A stretch of 64,000 nt of DNA from Tolypeutes matacus (Eukaryota > Chordata > Mammalia > Cingulata > Chlamyphoridae), in NCBI GenBank assembly GCA_026826555.1, contig JAKSZT010039134.1, positions 1 through 64,000 on the forward strand, given 5' to 3'. This document shows, piece after piece, positions 25,040 to 36,510 of this stretch (its first letter is position 1; each line of letters starts with the position of its first letter). The position numbers and the translations under genes are program-made. The notes below the pieces were generated by a model that saw only the letters and a list, made by a program, of their open reading frames with translations, did no database searches and was not told the DNA's origin.

Positions 25040-25399
25040 AAGAAGTTTATCTTTGAGAGCAAGCCATGTCCAGGTGACAAAGTGGGACAGCAAAGGGGAA
25101 GCTGATGTAGACATAAATGGAAAGCTGTTGCTTTTGTGGGTCTGAAGCCAAACCTCTGGTGATGGGCTAGAACCAGTGTTGATAAGCAGTGCCAGTTGTC
25201 AGGAAGAAGAGATGGATATAAAAGCAAGGAAAAGTTGTGATTCTCCAACATCTCATCAATAACAATCATCTTCAGACAGTAATGGTTTCCAAATCTCACA
25301 CAAACTTCTCTTTTATCTAATTTCATTTTGTCCACTCTAACTCAAAACTGTATAGAAAAGGAGATTTTTCAGGGAATGTACTTCCAGCTTAGCCAAATC

Positions 25400-26040
25400 A
25401 ACACAGTACAAAACACAAGATTAGCAAAAGAGAGTTCACGACAAGGAGTGTTAGCAGAGAAAAAGAGGGACATTTCATAATGATAAAGGGGTCATTAATA
25501 TTTCAAGAAAACAGAAAATTTCTAAATGTGTTTGTACCTAATAATAGTTTCAAAATACACAGAGCAAAAAATGACAGACTTAAAGGAAGAAATAGACAAA
25601 TCCATGGCCAGAGAGTTCTCAATTCACATCCCTCTGTAATTCATAGAACAAGTAAAGAAACAAACAAAAATTTGTAGGGCTAAAGAAGATTTGAAAAATA
25701 GATTTGTAGAATGCTACACCCAACAACTGTGGAATACCCTTCTTTTCAAGTTTACATGGAATATTCACTAACACAGACTAAAGACTAGACCATAAAATGA
25801 GTCTCAAAAACAAGTAAGAATTGCATTCAGAGTATGTTCTTTGACCACAACAGAATTAAATTAGAAATCAACAATGAAATCTCCAAATACTTTGAGGCCA
25901 TATTGTTTTTTAAAAAACAAACAAAAACAAAAGAAACAAAGAAAATATACCATAGGAGTCAAAGAAGTTCAAAGGGAACATAGAAACTATTTTGAACTGA
26001 ATTGAGGAAAAATTGAAGAGGAACATATCAAAATGCATAG
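25400..26040 (+). mobile_element. L1 ORF2 5' fragment
   Basis: Plus-strand decayed L1 text (ATAATGATAAAGGGGTCA, AGGAAGAAATAGACAAATCC). No intact frame. Confidence 0.55.
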
Positions 26041-26266
26041 GATGGACCACCAGCAAGATGGTGGCAGAGTGAGGTGCTCCTAGAATCGGTGGGCAGTTAT
26101 TAATCACCCAGATATAACTAAAGGACTTGTGTTGGGGCTCCAGGAGCCACGAAGGGCATCCTGAAGCATCCTTGAAAGAGTGGAAGGAGGAAACTGCCCA
26201 TCTGCAGAGAAGATTCCTAAGTAGAGCGCTCCACGGTGCCCATCCTCCACTGGAGCACAAGCCACC

Positions 26267-27030
26267 TCGGAAGCTGTTCTGTGGCTGGAATTGGAAGCTC
26301 CACTGAGGAGACAGTTGGGCACCAACTTCAGCTACTGATTAGTAAACTCGGCAGGCTAAAGCATAATCCTAAGAACAGTTAAAGTTTCGACCTTTCCAAG
26401 TCAGAGAGAGGTCAGTAGCTGCCACCTTAACTCCACGCCTGACACGAGGGGAAGTGGGGCTGACTGAAAATCACAGTGCTGGTAGGGTCTGGCTTCTTTC
26501 CATCTAGATCAGATTGCAGCTCTAGCCTAAGCCCCAGGCCTACCTCGGACAGGGAGGAATCTGGGGAGAGCTGTGCCAGCCTTTCCAGAAAAATACAGGC
26601 CATCCCATGGAGGCTGGTGACGATCCTACTTTAGTGGCACAATCCATCCTAGGAGCTATTCTGTAGCAGGAATTGGAAGCTCCATTTCCCAAAAATAGGG
26701 GAGGAAGGGACCGTTGGCCACCAATGTCAGTTACTGATTAGTCAGTTCAGCTGGCTAAAATATAACCAAAAGAACAGCTGAATAGCGAACATGTCCAAGT
26801 CAGAAGGAGGCTGGTTGCTGCCATTTCCTCTCCACCTCCAGCATGAGGGGAAGCCGGGCTGACTGAAAATCATGGTGATGCTAGAGACCGAATTCTTTCC
26901 ACAGATTGGCTGGCAGCCTAGGCTTCAGCCCCACCTCAAGCAGGGAGGAAGCTGGCAGGCCCTGCACCAGCTTATCCAGGTAACTGCAGGTACTTTTGGC
27001 TGACACAGACTGAATATTTGGAAGTCTACT
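26267..27030 (+). repeat. Two tandem ~382-bp L1 5' UTR units
   Basis: The phrase GGAATTGGAAGCTCCA starts at 26287 and again at 26669. Matching text continues through both units (ACTGATTAGT, AAGTCAGA, GGGCTGACTGAAAATCA), as in monomeric L1 promoters. Confidence 0.75.
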
Positions 27031-27339
27031 GGGGCAAATGTGGTCATCTTGGACCTGCACTGCATAGATTGCTGCCCACACTTGCAGCTCATCCCCACCC
27101 CATGCAGGGGTAAAAGGGGTGTGAAGCTTCACTAGTCTCCCTGGGCAACTAGAGTCTAGGCCTGCAGGACTTGGGTTATTCCACAGAGTGGTGGCTCTGT
27201 CCCTACCCCTGGCAAAGGAGAAAGTTGGGAGAAGCTTCATCGGTTCTTGGGGCACTGAGGGCAGCTTGAGCCTCCACAGTTTACAGCACCAACTACATCC
27301 TTGGCTCCTACTACACAAGCAGCAAGAGAGAAAGGGCAG

Positions 27340-27913
27340 TGTATTAGTCAGACAAAGGGATACTGATGCAAAACACCAGAAACCAGTTGGTTTTTATAAA
27401 GAGTATTATTGCAGTAGAAGCTTACAGTTCCTGGGCCATAAAACATAAGTTGATTCCCTCACCAAAGTCTGTTACTACGTGTTGAAGCAAGGCAGCTGCC
27501 GACATTTGCCAGGATCTTGAGGCCTCTTGTGTCCCTCTCATCCCAGGGCTCCATTTCTCTTAGGCTTAGCTTCTCTGTTTCCTCCACAAGGTCAGCTGAA
27601 GACTATGAAGCTCTCAAGGCTTTGCCTCTCTCCACAAGGCCGACTGTGAACTCTCAGGTGAATGGCTCGTCTCTATCCTGGGACCTTCTCTCCTTCCTCA
27701 CCAGAACTCCAAAACCAAAACTGCTCCAACTCTGTCCTTTGCCATGCCTTTTATCTTTGATTCCCCACCCACCAAGGGGTGGGGCTCAATGCCCTACTGA
27801 CATGACCCAATCAAAGCCCCGTTAGTCATGCCCAGATGAAAGACCAGTTTACCAGCATAATCCAATATCTATTTTTGGAATTTATAACATCATCAAACTG
27901 CCAAACTGCCACA
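27340..27913 (-). mobile_element. Solo LTR, copy 2, inside an L1 5' UTR
   Basis: 574 bp, plus-strand ends TGTATTAGTCAGAC and AACTGCCACA, 5-bp duplication ggcag at 27335-27339 and 27914-27918. It interrupts the L1 5' UTR upstream of ORF1, so it is younger than that L1. Confidence 0.83.
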
Positions 27914-28508
27914 GGCAGGAAGCCCTAAATTAAAGAGAAACACTGCAGTCAGAATAAATACTCTAGTAAGCCAGATGCCAAGACACCAACAAAAAATGAC
28001 AATCCACCGCAAGAAATAGAAGATATGGCCCAGTTAAAGGAAGAAGATAAGCCTCCAGATTACATAAAGGAGTTGAGACAACTAATCATCGATGTTCAAA
28101 CAAGTGTCCTTAATAAATTCAATGAGATGGCTAAAGAAATTAAGGATATTAAGGAGACATTTGATGAACAAAAGAAGAATTTGAAAGCATACATAGAAAA
28201 ATAGCATATCTTATGAGAATGAAAGGTGCAAGAATGAAATTAAAAATACATTGGAATCATATAATAGAAGATTTAAGGAGGCAGAAGAAAGGATTGGTGA
28301 GTTTGAAGAAATTGCCTCTGAAAGTGAACATATGAAAGAACAGATGAAGAAAAGATTGGAAAAACTTGAACAAGGTCTCAGGGAACTAAACAATAGCAAG
28401 AGATGTGCAAACATACATGCCATGGGTATCCCAGAAGAAGAGAAGGGATAAGGGGCAGAGAAATAACGGTAGAAAATTTCCAAACCCTAATGAAGGACAT
28501 AGATATCC

Positions 28509-28934
28509 ATGTCCAAGAAGCACAATGTACCCCCACCCAAAAAAAACCCAACTAGACCAACCTCAAGACACATACTAATCAGAATGTCAAATGTCAAAGA
28601 CAAAGAGAGAATTCTGAGAGCAGTAAGAGAAAAGCAATGCATAACATATAAGGGATACCCAATAAGATTAAATGCAGATTTCTCACCAGAAACCATGGAG
28701 GCAAGAAGACAGTGGTATGATGCATTTAAGATACTGCAGGAGAAAAACTTTCAGCCAAGGATCTTTTATCCGGCAAGATTGTCTTTCAAAAATGAGGGTG
28801 AGTTTGGAATAGTCACAGATAAACAGAAACTGAGAGAGTTTGTAACCAAGAGACCCACTTTGCACGAAATACTAAAGGATGTGCTACAGCCTGAAAAGAA
28901 AAGACAGGAGAGAGAGGCCTGGAAGAGAGTCTAG
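28509..28934 (+). pseudogene. L1/HAL1 ORF1 carboxy-terminal domain
   Basis: About 140 open codons with the ORF1 RNA-binding/C-terminal pattern RHILIRMSNVKDKE, YKGYPIRLNADFSPETMEAR, NFQPRIFYPARLSF and LKDVLQPEKK. The coiled-coil half upstream (27990-28450) is interrupted by a TAG near 28203 and a frame change near 28448. Confidence 0.85.
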
Positions 28935-29829
28935 AAAAGAAAATTATATCAGAAGTATTTAAAAGTGTCAAAAGAGTGGTGAAAATAAATTATGACAGAT
29001 AAAATCCAAATATTTAGGAATAAACTTAACCAAATATGTAAAGCACTTGTATTCAAAAAACTATAGCTCATTGTTAAAAGAAAATTTTAAAAAGTCCTAA
29101 ATAATGGAAGAATACTCCATGCTCACAGTTTGGAAGACTAAATATCATTAAGATGTCAGTTCTACTCAAATAGATATACAGATTCAATGCAATCCCAATA
29201 AAAATTCCACCAGCATTTTTTAAATAAATGGAAAACATGATTATCAAATTTATTTGGAAGGGTAAGGGGTCCTGAATATCCAGAAACATCTTAAAAAGGA
29301 AAAGCAAAATTGGATGACTTTCATTCTGGACTTTAAATCATATAATCAAGCTACAGTGGTAAGAACAGTACAGTATCGTATTGGCATAAAGACAGACTCA
29401 TAGGATGATAGAACCAAATTGATGGTTCAGAAACAGACCCTCACATCTATGGTTAAGTGATTTTTGACAAGCCTGTCAAATCCACCCAGCTCAGGCAGAA
29501 CAGTCCATTCAATAAAAGGTGCTGAGAAAACTGGATATCCATAGCAAAAGAAGGAAAGGGGACCCCAATATCACACCTTATACAAAAATTAACTCAAAAT
29601 GAATAAAAAACCTAACTATAAAAGAAAGAACCAGAAAGCTTCTAGAAGAAAATGTAGGAAAATATCTTCAAGACCTAGTGGTAAGTGGTGGATTCTTAAA
29701 GGAGATAAGAGGTGGACTGAGATGGACTACTGATATTGTATGTAGAAGATTTAATTAGTTTTACTGTAAAAGTGTGGAAATGTACAGAATTGATGGTAAC
29801 ACATTATAATGAGTAACAGCTGGTTTATA

Positions 29830-31090
29830 CATGGGGATGTGACTGAAAATGGTAGTCTAGGGTGTAAATGCCAATTGACAGAAAGTTAGAGAATAATCTA
29901 GGGACTGAATAGCACAGTAAACCCAGAGGTAGATGAGAATTGTGATTGATGATACAGATGCAAGAATGTGATTTGTGAGCTAGAGCAGATGTACACCACT
30001 ATTGCAGGGTGGTGAAAATGTGGAGAGGCCTGGGAAAAATAAAATTGGAGTGATCTTTGGACTGTGGTTTACAGTAATAATGTAATATTCTTTCATCTAT
30101 GCCAAAGATGTACTGTGTTGATAATGGGGGAGTATGGAAAATGTGTGCCAAATGTACACTATAGACCTGTTAATGATCAGATGATATTATCTCATAATCT
30201 GTAACAAATGTTCCACCATCGTGTGGTGTGTTGACAGAGGGATGTTGTTTGGGAATTCTGCACATGTGCATGATTGTTTCATAAGTTTACAACTTCTGTC
30301 ATAAACATATATTGATTCTTGCAATGCAAGAAATTATAACAATGAGGTGGAGCCAGTGGCCACTTGACAGTTTTTGGGTAGGGAGGGGATGAGCAGTTGA
30401 AATACAGGGGCTTCTTTGGGAGTTGGAGGTTGTCCTGAGTACTGTTGTGGCAATGGATGTAGGCCATTTTAAATCAGCACACACCACTCAGTTCTGAGTG
30501 GTGTGTGCTGATTTAAAATGGCCTACATCCATTGCAAATGTTTGTATGTATTGTGAGAATTTTGATTTTTACCCATAATAAAAAAATAAAAAATAAAAAA
30601 AATAAATAAAAATAAAAACTAATAATAGGGTGGTTGGAGGGGAATACACCAAATGTAAGATAAGGACTATAATCAGCAGTAAGAGTTTGACAATATTCTT
30701 TCATAACTTGTAACAAATATCTCACAACAATGCAAGGTGTTGGTGGAGGGTTGATGTATGGGACCTTTGTGTGATGTTATGAATGTTTGCTGTGTAAGTT
30801 CACAACTTTTACCATACACTTATAATCTATGTATATTCATGTGTAAATGATATAAAAATAATAGGGTGGGCTGGGGGAAAATACTTTGGTTAGTAGTAAT
30901 ATTTTGAGGATGCTCTTTAACCATTAGTTAAAAATGTTTAAAAACAATGCAAGGTATTTGTGTCAGGGTGAGTTATGAGAGTGCTGCATGATGTTATGTA
31001 TGTTTGTTTTGTAAGGTCACAACTATTGTTATACATTTATTCTTAATGTATGTTCATGTATGAGTAATATACTTCAATAAATTAAAAAAA
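29830..31090 (+). repeat. Repeated L1 3' UTR end units
   Basis: About three related ~230-bp blocks (near 30085-30310, 30625-30852, 30853-31083) share TAACAAATxTxxCACAAxAATGCAAGGTxTT and TGTAAGTTCACAAC. They could be nested 3' ends or tandem units. Confidence 0.6.
30450..30535. repeat. Perfect 42-bp palindrome with 2-nt loop
   Basis: Left arm 30450-30491 and right arm 30494-30535 are exact reverse complements, with TT between. The left arm is sense L1 3' UTR; the right arm is the same stretch inverted. Its centre is the natural small palindrome CACTCAGTTCTGAGTG of this L1 UTR, also seen near 5018. Confidence 0.95.
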
Positions 31091-31110
31091 AATATATATA
31101 TATAAATGTA

Positions 31111-32230
31111 TAGGATGCACCTGAAGAAGTCCTTGAGGACTGTTTCTATTTGAGATTTGAAATCGTACTGCTGGATTGAGTCCAGACTGCTCAGCATTAC
31201 ACCATGGATTCACTGGGAAAACTAAACTCTCTGACACTTTGGAGATGTGTGAGCCTTTTCCCAGCCTGTCTCCTCCTCAAGAACTTCCTTCCCAGGCATT
31301 TCCTTTCCTGTCAGACAGGACGTGAGTGGGCTCATCTGCAATGGGGGGAGACGCCTTTGACTGACATTGTCCGTGGCTGGGGTGACCCATATAAGGAAAC
31401 GCTGGTCCAGAATGTCTAATATCTTGGGAAACTGAAACCAGGGAAAACCGTTGTTCTTTGCAAGCTGAATTCAAAGGGGAGATGACGGCATCCTCGCTTG
31501 GTCCCCACAGGGACAGCGCACAGGGATCCACCTCACCGAGGCCAGGGGTGCATCCTTAGAAAACCAACCTAAAGCCCTATTTAGACCTAGGGGAAGTCTC
31601 AGGTAACCTCTGGCATTCGGCGTCTTACTTGACGCCTTTCTGTCCTCCAGGAGATGTCGGGAGTCTTGCACAGCATGCGCTTTAGGGCGCTGCCAACTTC
31701 TGGCTTCAGGCAGAATCTCAGCAGCAGGGAAGGCCTTGTCCACTGTGAGCAGGATGTGGAGAGCTGCCAGGCCCTAAGGGTGAATCTACAGGCCATTGTT
31801 GGCCTCAGTTGGGGACAGAGAGTCCTCCACTATAACTGGGATTTGAACTGAAATTGTGGGGGCCCTAAGACAGGTCTCTAGTCACACCACAATTACAACT
31901 GGAACCAGTGTGGCAAGGTATAAGTTATCATTTGATGTAATTAGGCAACATTTGCTTCTGGCCTTTTTCCTCAATGACTGGAGTGGCATCTCCATCTCTC
32001 TGTCTCTCTCTTCAGATTTCCTGGTTCACCCTCCTCTCCACTTGCCTCTGTCCCGCAGGTTGAGGGCTTAAGGCCTGTGCCTCATACTGGGTGGGGAGTT
32101 TAGAGCAGTTCCAGGCAGTGCCCTCTAGATGTTTCCATGACCAAGACCGACGCCTGGTTCTAAAACAGATAAGTGTATAAAGTTTTAAAACTAAGTTGGG
32201 GGATACAATGTATAAAAACAATTACACATA
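31111..32230. other. Unassigned moderately GC-rich sequence
   Basis: Contains several 60-90-codon open frames on both strands but none with a domain that I recognise. Possibly unique intergenic sequence or an unrecognised LTR or pseudogene. Confidence 0.35.
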
Positions 32231-33130
32231 GTGACCCAGTGAAATTCATTCCAGGTATGCGAGGCTAGTTCAACATAAGAAAATCAATTAATGTAATTCA
32301 TCATCTCAACAGGCTAAAAAGAAAACATTCAACAAAATTCAAATACTCATTTATGATGAAAAAAATTTTTACCAAGCAAGAATTAGAGGAACTTCCTCAA
32401 CTTGATAAAAAACATCTCCAAATAGTCTGTAACTAACCTCGTACTTAAGGGTGAGAAAATAGCTGTTTTCCTCTGAGGGAATGGACAAGGCGAGTGATGT
32501 TCCCTCTTACCACACCTAATCAACATTGTACTGGAAATCCTAATGCAGGAAGACAAGAATCAAAGGTATTCAGATTGAGCAGGAAGAGATTACGACTCTG
32601 TTTACAGATGAAATGATTGTCTACATAGAAAAATCCCATGAGTGGACAAAAAGAAAACAAAAGTCCTGCAATTAATTAGTGATTGTAGGAAGGTCACGGG
32701 CTATAAGGACAGTATTCAAACATCAGTTTTTTTCTTAATACCGGCAATGGACAACTGAAATTTGAAATACAAAATGCAATAGCAATTTTCATGAGCACAT
32801 CCAAAAAGTCAATACTTAGGTATAAATCTCACAAAATATGTACAGAATCTACAGATGGAGTAACAGAAAACTCTAAGGAAAGAAATAAGAAAAGGTCTAA
32901 ACAATGGAGAGATATTCTATGTTCATGGATAGGAGCACTTAGTATTATTAAGATGTCAGTTCTTCCCAACTCAATTTATAGATTCAATACATTCCCAATG
33001 AAAATCCAAGCAAGTCTTTTGTGGATAGTGAAAAAATCATTCTAAAATGTATAAGGAAAGGCAAAAGAGCTCCCACTTTTGAAAACCTTTAACAGCCTTC
33101 CATTCTGGATAACTTTAGGACTAAAAGCTT
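32230..33130 (+). mobile_element. L1 ORF2 fragment
   Basis: Plus-strand RT-domain downstream text (GCGAGGCTAGTTCAACATA, TAAGATGTCAGTTCTTCCCAA), also present at 29150 in the larger element. Frame broken repeatedly. Confidence 0.75.
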
Positions 33131-33579
33131 AGAGTACACAGTTCAATATTTGCCTACTCCACCCCCAGGGTCCTAGGGCAGAATACCTCATTCACTGAGC
33201 ACTTATTGGGGCTTCTATGAGCCAAAAACAGCTGTTGGCAATGAGGTGCAACCTGAAGAAACCCGAGGTCCCTGTCCAATGTGGCCCACACCTAGAGGCA
33301 TCAAGAGTGGGCAGCACTGTTCAGACAGTGCTTTTCAGGACCATTTGCTGGTTTGGACCTGTGGACTGAGGGTGAGTGTGACAGGTGAAGTAAAGTGAAG
33401 AATGGGATATGAATGATTCAGCCTGAGAGGCTGTGGTTGTAACCCACAGGGACAGCTTTCAAAGCAGTGAGAAGGAGGTGGGGAGGGTGAGGGCCTAGAC
33501 TGTGTCTGCCAGAGTAGCACACTCACTTGGGCTCCTTGGCAATGCTTGAAGTAGTCCAATGACATGACTCAATGTCACT

Positions 33580-34440
33580 GGCACCAGGGTGTTTTTTCCC
33601 TTCCCATTAAAAAATAGCCTATTTCTGTTATTCATATCGAATAAACTTGATAGATCTGTCCTCAAGTTCACCAGTTCTGTCCTCTGTGATCTCTACTATT
33701 AAACCCACACAGCAAGGTGTGTTTAATTCTTGGTTATTATATTTTTCAGTTCTATTTTCATTTTTGTTTATAACCATATAAGCTTTCTTATGCTTAGTAT
33801 TTCCATGGTAAATAATTTTTCCAGCCTTATTTTTAACTTGTCTGGCTCCTAGTATTTAAAGTGAGTATCTTTTAAACAGCTATAGTGTCACCTTACTATT
33901 TTATGCAACATGAATCCATTTACATTTTAGGAAATTATTGATATAGTTCAGTTTAAGTCCATCATCTTGCTATTAGTACTTTCTGTTTCATTTATTGCTT
34001 GTTCTTTAGTTCCAAAAATTCAGGAAATTTCTTTTAGTTTGAGTATTTTTTTTATCAAGTTTGGACTTCTTTTTATTTAGTAGATATTCTTTTAGCCTAT
34101 CTCTTCCCTCTAGCATTTTATTATAAAAATCAAGAAAACTCAGGTGACATCTTTAATATTTTTGATGGAATTCCCTTAGTTAGATCATTCAATTCATAAT
34201 GTGCATTTTCTATTTTCCACAAAACAGAGGGCACCGGTGTTGCTAAATTATTGCTGCTACATAATACACCCCTCCTCTTTCCAGGTCCCAATGTTTTTGA
34301 CATTTGTTTAATGTTTCATAAGTGGAAGCCTCTTCAAAATTCTTACAGCATTCATCCACTGTCTAGTTCCAAAGATACTCCCACATTTTATGGCAGCACA
34401 CTTCTAAAACCTATAATTAATTTTCTGCTGCTTTAGGAAA
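33580..34440 (-). mobile_element. Old antisense L1 5' part (probable)
   Basis: Resembles antisense L1 ORF1/5' UTR (CAAGTTCACCAGTTCTGTCC). Heavily decayed. Confidence 0.4.
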
Positions 34441-35159
34441 AGTTACTCCAAAGGATAGCAGCGTAAAATAATGAGCATTTAATATTTCACACATTTTCTG
34501 TGGATCAGTAATCTGGGAGTAGCATACCTGGATGGTTATCTCACTGGATCTGAGCAACATGGTTTGCTTGTAGAACTAACTCCAAAGTGGGGAGAAAACG
34601 AGAAAATAATCTGTAAATGGTGTATGTAAAGGAAGGTAGAATTAACAGCATAACAAGTGGCAGGTACAAAGAGAAGAAATAAGACAATAGAATAAGTTCA
34701 TTGATCATCAAGGGGTATAAGTTTGAAGTGGAAAGGTATCTTTTAAAACTTATAAACCAAATACAAGATGTTTGACAAGTTAATATGTTTTTATTCAAAT
34801 GGTAATCACTAGCAATACTATTCTTCCACAGTAAGAAATACCACACACACACAACAATCACACCCACAAAGAAAATAACATGGAGAAATACAATAAATGT
34901 AATCTAATACATACAGTCAAGGTAGCTTACAGCACATGAGTTGTAAATATAAATATAAATAGGGGAAATAAAATTTATGTTAATGTATATCCCTGTGCAC
35001 CAAAAATAATGAACATATTAAAAAAAAATTACATGAGTCCATAGTAATAGTCAAAAGAAATTTAATACTAGGGAAAGGGGAGGGAAAGCTATTTTTTTTT
35101 TATAGCTGAGTAACAACAAATTAGATTAATTGACTATAAATAAAATATAAGTAAAATAA

Positions 35160-35670
35160 TGTTCCTTTACAGTGTAGACATCTGCTAGACCCCTCCTTAC
35201 ACGAGTGACCAGAAATAGGACCCCAATAATGCTGGTGGACAAACGGTACATCATTCCTCTACTAGAATGAATTAGGAAGCATACAATCTTTTGAGAAATC
35301 TTACTCAAAATGTTAATCTGAATTTTGTCAGGAGCAAAATAATGAGACAACTTCAGAATATAGAACACTGTGTGAGAAACCTGACCTGGCCTCTTCAAAA
35401 AAGTCAACATCATTATCAAATACAACAAGAAAACATTGAGGACACACCTTTGGTTCAAAAGCACTTCAGACCAAGTCCCATGGTATTGAACCAAAGATGC
35501 ATCCACGCTGTTTTGTTGTTGTAGTTGTGTGGGATGTCAACTGTTTGAAGAGGACAGGTAAGTTGTCTTCTTGAATGGATTATATTCTGTAGTTCTCTGA
35601 TAATTTCCTCCTGATTAAATTCAGGTTAAAGTTTTTGAGCAAGACCACAACACTGTTAAGGCTGTGTGCT
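35160..35670. repeat. Inverted pair of an old interspersed repeat
   Basis: The plus strand at about 35545-35665 (GAAGAGGACAGGTAAGTTG, CCTCCTGATTAAATTCAGG) matches, at about 70 %, the minus strand of about 35260-35400 (GAAGAGGCCAGGTCAGG, GCTCCTGACAAAATTCAG). Family not named. Confidence 0.6.
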
Positions 35671-36015
35671 TCCTGGCAAATCCCATCTGCTGTCAACGGG
35701 TGTCCAATGTGACATGGTGTTTCTTCCACCTGCTTCTTACTCAAATTATAAACAGGCTGGAGGTGGAAAGGAGCAAGGATTAAGGCCTCTCATGCATGTC
35801 TGTCAAAATCAGCATTGGTCCTCCTAAGTAGGTATCACATTTGGAGGTGGGAAGAGGATGGCTTTTTCAATCCATATAGCCTTTTGGACTGAAAAGAAGG
35901 AGTGGCTGGTAGTTGTGAAATTGATTCTTGGTGATGAATGGCTCCATGTGTCTATTTGGACATTAACTTGAACTGTTGTTTTATACTTTTTTTCATCAGG
36001 TAGAGAAGGTACTTT

Positions 36016-36050
36016 AAAAAACAAACAAACAAACAAACAAACAAAAAAAC
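36016..36050 (+). repeat. (CAAA)n microsatellite
   Basis: Uninterrupted AAAC tetramers in the candidate 3' flank of the NBPF-like gene. Confidence 0.9.
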
Positions 36051-36300
36051 AGTTTTCATTCAAATTAGTAGTATCTTCCAGAAGTACTTTGTATCTAAGA
36101 GGGAAAAAATAAAATAAAATGAGAATCCTTCTCAGTTACTGTTTTTAGCTGAGCTGGAATGATTGCTAAATTGTGAAAGAGACGAGCTGTGTACTGAAGT
36201 TCTATTGAAACTATGAGCCTACAGGGGTGGGCTGCAGAATGGATCAGGGATTAGTGATAGCCTGAGATTAAAGGAAAAACATCCACCCTTAATTTACAGT

Positions 36301-36510
36301 CTAGATTGTGGAGCAGGACAGAGAGCTGCCCACCCTGTACCGGGAACTAGTGATGGCCCTTCTTATCACTGCTAGGAGGCCAAGTCCAATCCCTACCACC
36401 CTTTCCTCAGCTGCACCCCTGTCCCATTTGTCTCCAGCAGTCATGGCTTCTTCACAACTCCAGGCTGGGGTTTGCTTTAGCATCAAACATGCAAATTCAG
36501 AAAGGGACTG
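36301..36510 (-). CDS. NBPF: NBPF-like coding exon 16 (candidate terminal exon with stop)
   Basis: Residues 706-774 and TAG at 36303-36301. It was chosen because a long pyrimidine tract and CTGCAG acceptor lie exactly on a codon boundary, matching exon 15, and 69 codons then stay open. Reads SLSEFACLMLKQTPAWSCEE, then a short hydrophobic run VVGIGLGLLAVI and IRRAITSSRYRVGSSLS. No homology recognised and no nearby polyadenylation signal seen. It could be chance. Confidence 0.45.
   Translation of the reverse strand, partial: QSLSEFACLMLKQTPAWSCEEAMTAGDKWDRGAAEERVVGIGLGLLAVIRRAITSSRYRVGSSLSCSTI

Larger units (their letters stand above)
22633..26115. repeat. Source or partner segment of the 60511-64000 duplicate
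   Basis: Partner of the copy at the window end. Homology is not seen upstream of 22633 because the other copy starts at the gap; its right limit is unknown because the window ends. Confidence 0.95.
26041..31110 (+). mobile_element. L1/HAL1-like element with 5' UTR, ORF1 remnant and ORF2 tail
   Basis: Begins with the L1-type 5' UTR start (CAGCAAGATGGTGGCAGAGT), followed by two ~380-bp tandem 5' UTR units, a solo LTR insertion (27340-27913), ORF1 remains (about 27990-28934), then directly the last part of ORF2 (from about 29010) and a repetitive 3' UTR ending in an A-rich stretch near 31110. Most of ORF2 is missing, either by internal deletion or because a half-L1 (HAL1) lies next to a separate L1 3' end. 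Confidence 0.75.
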
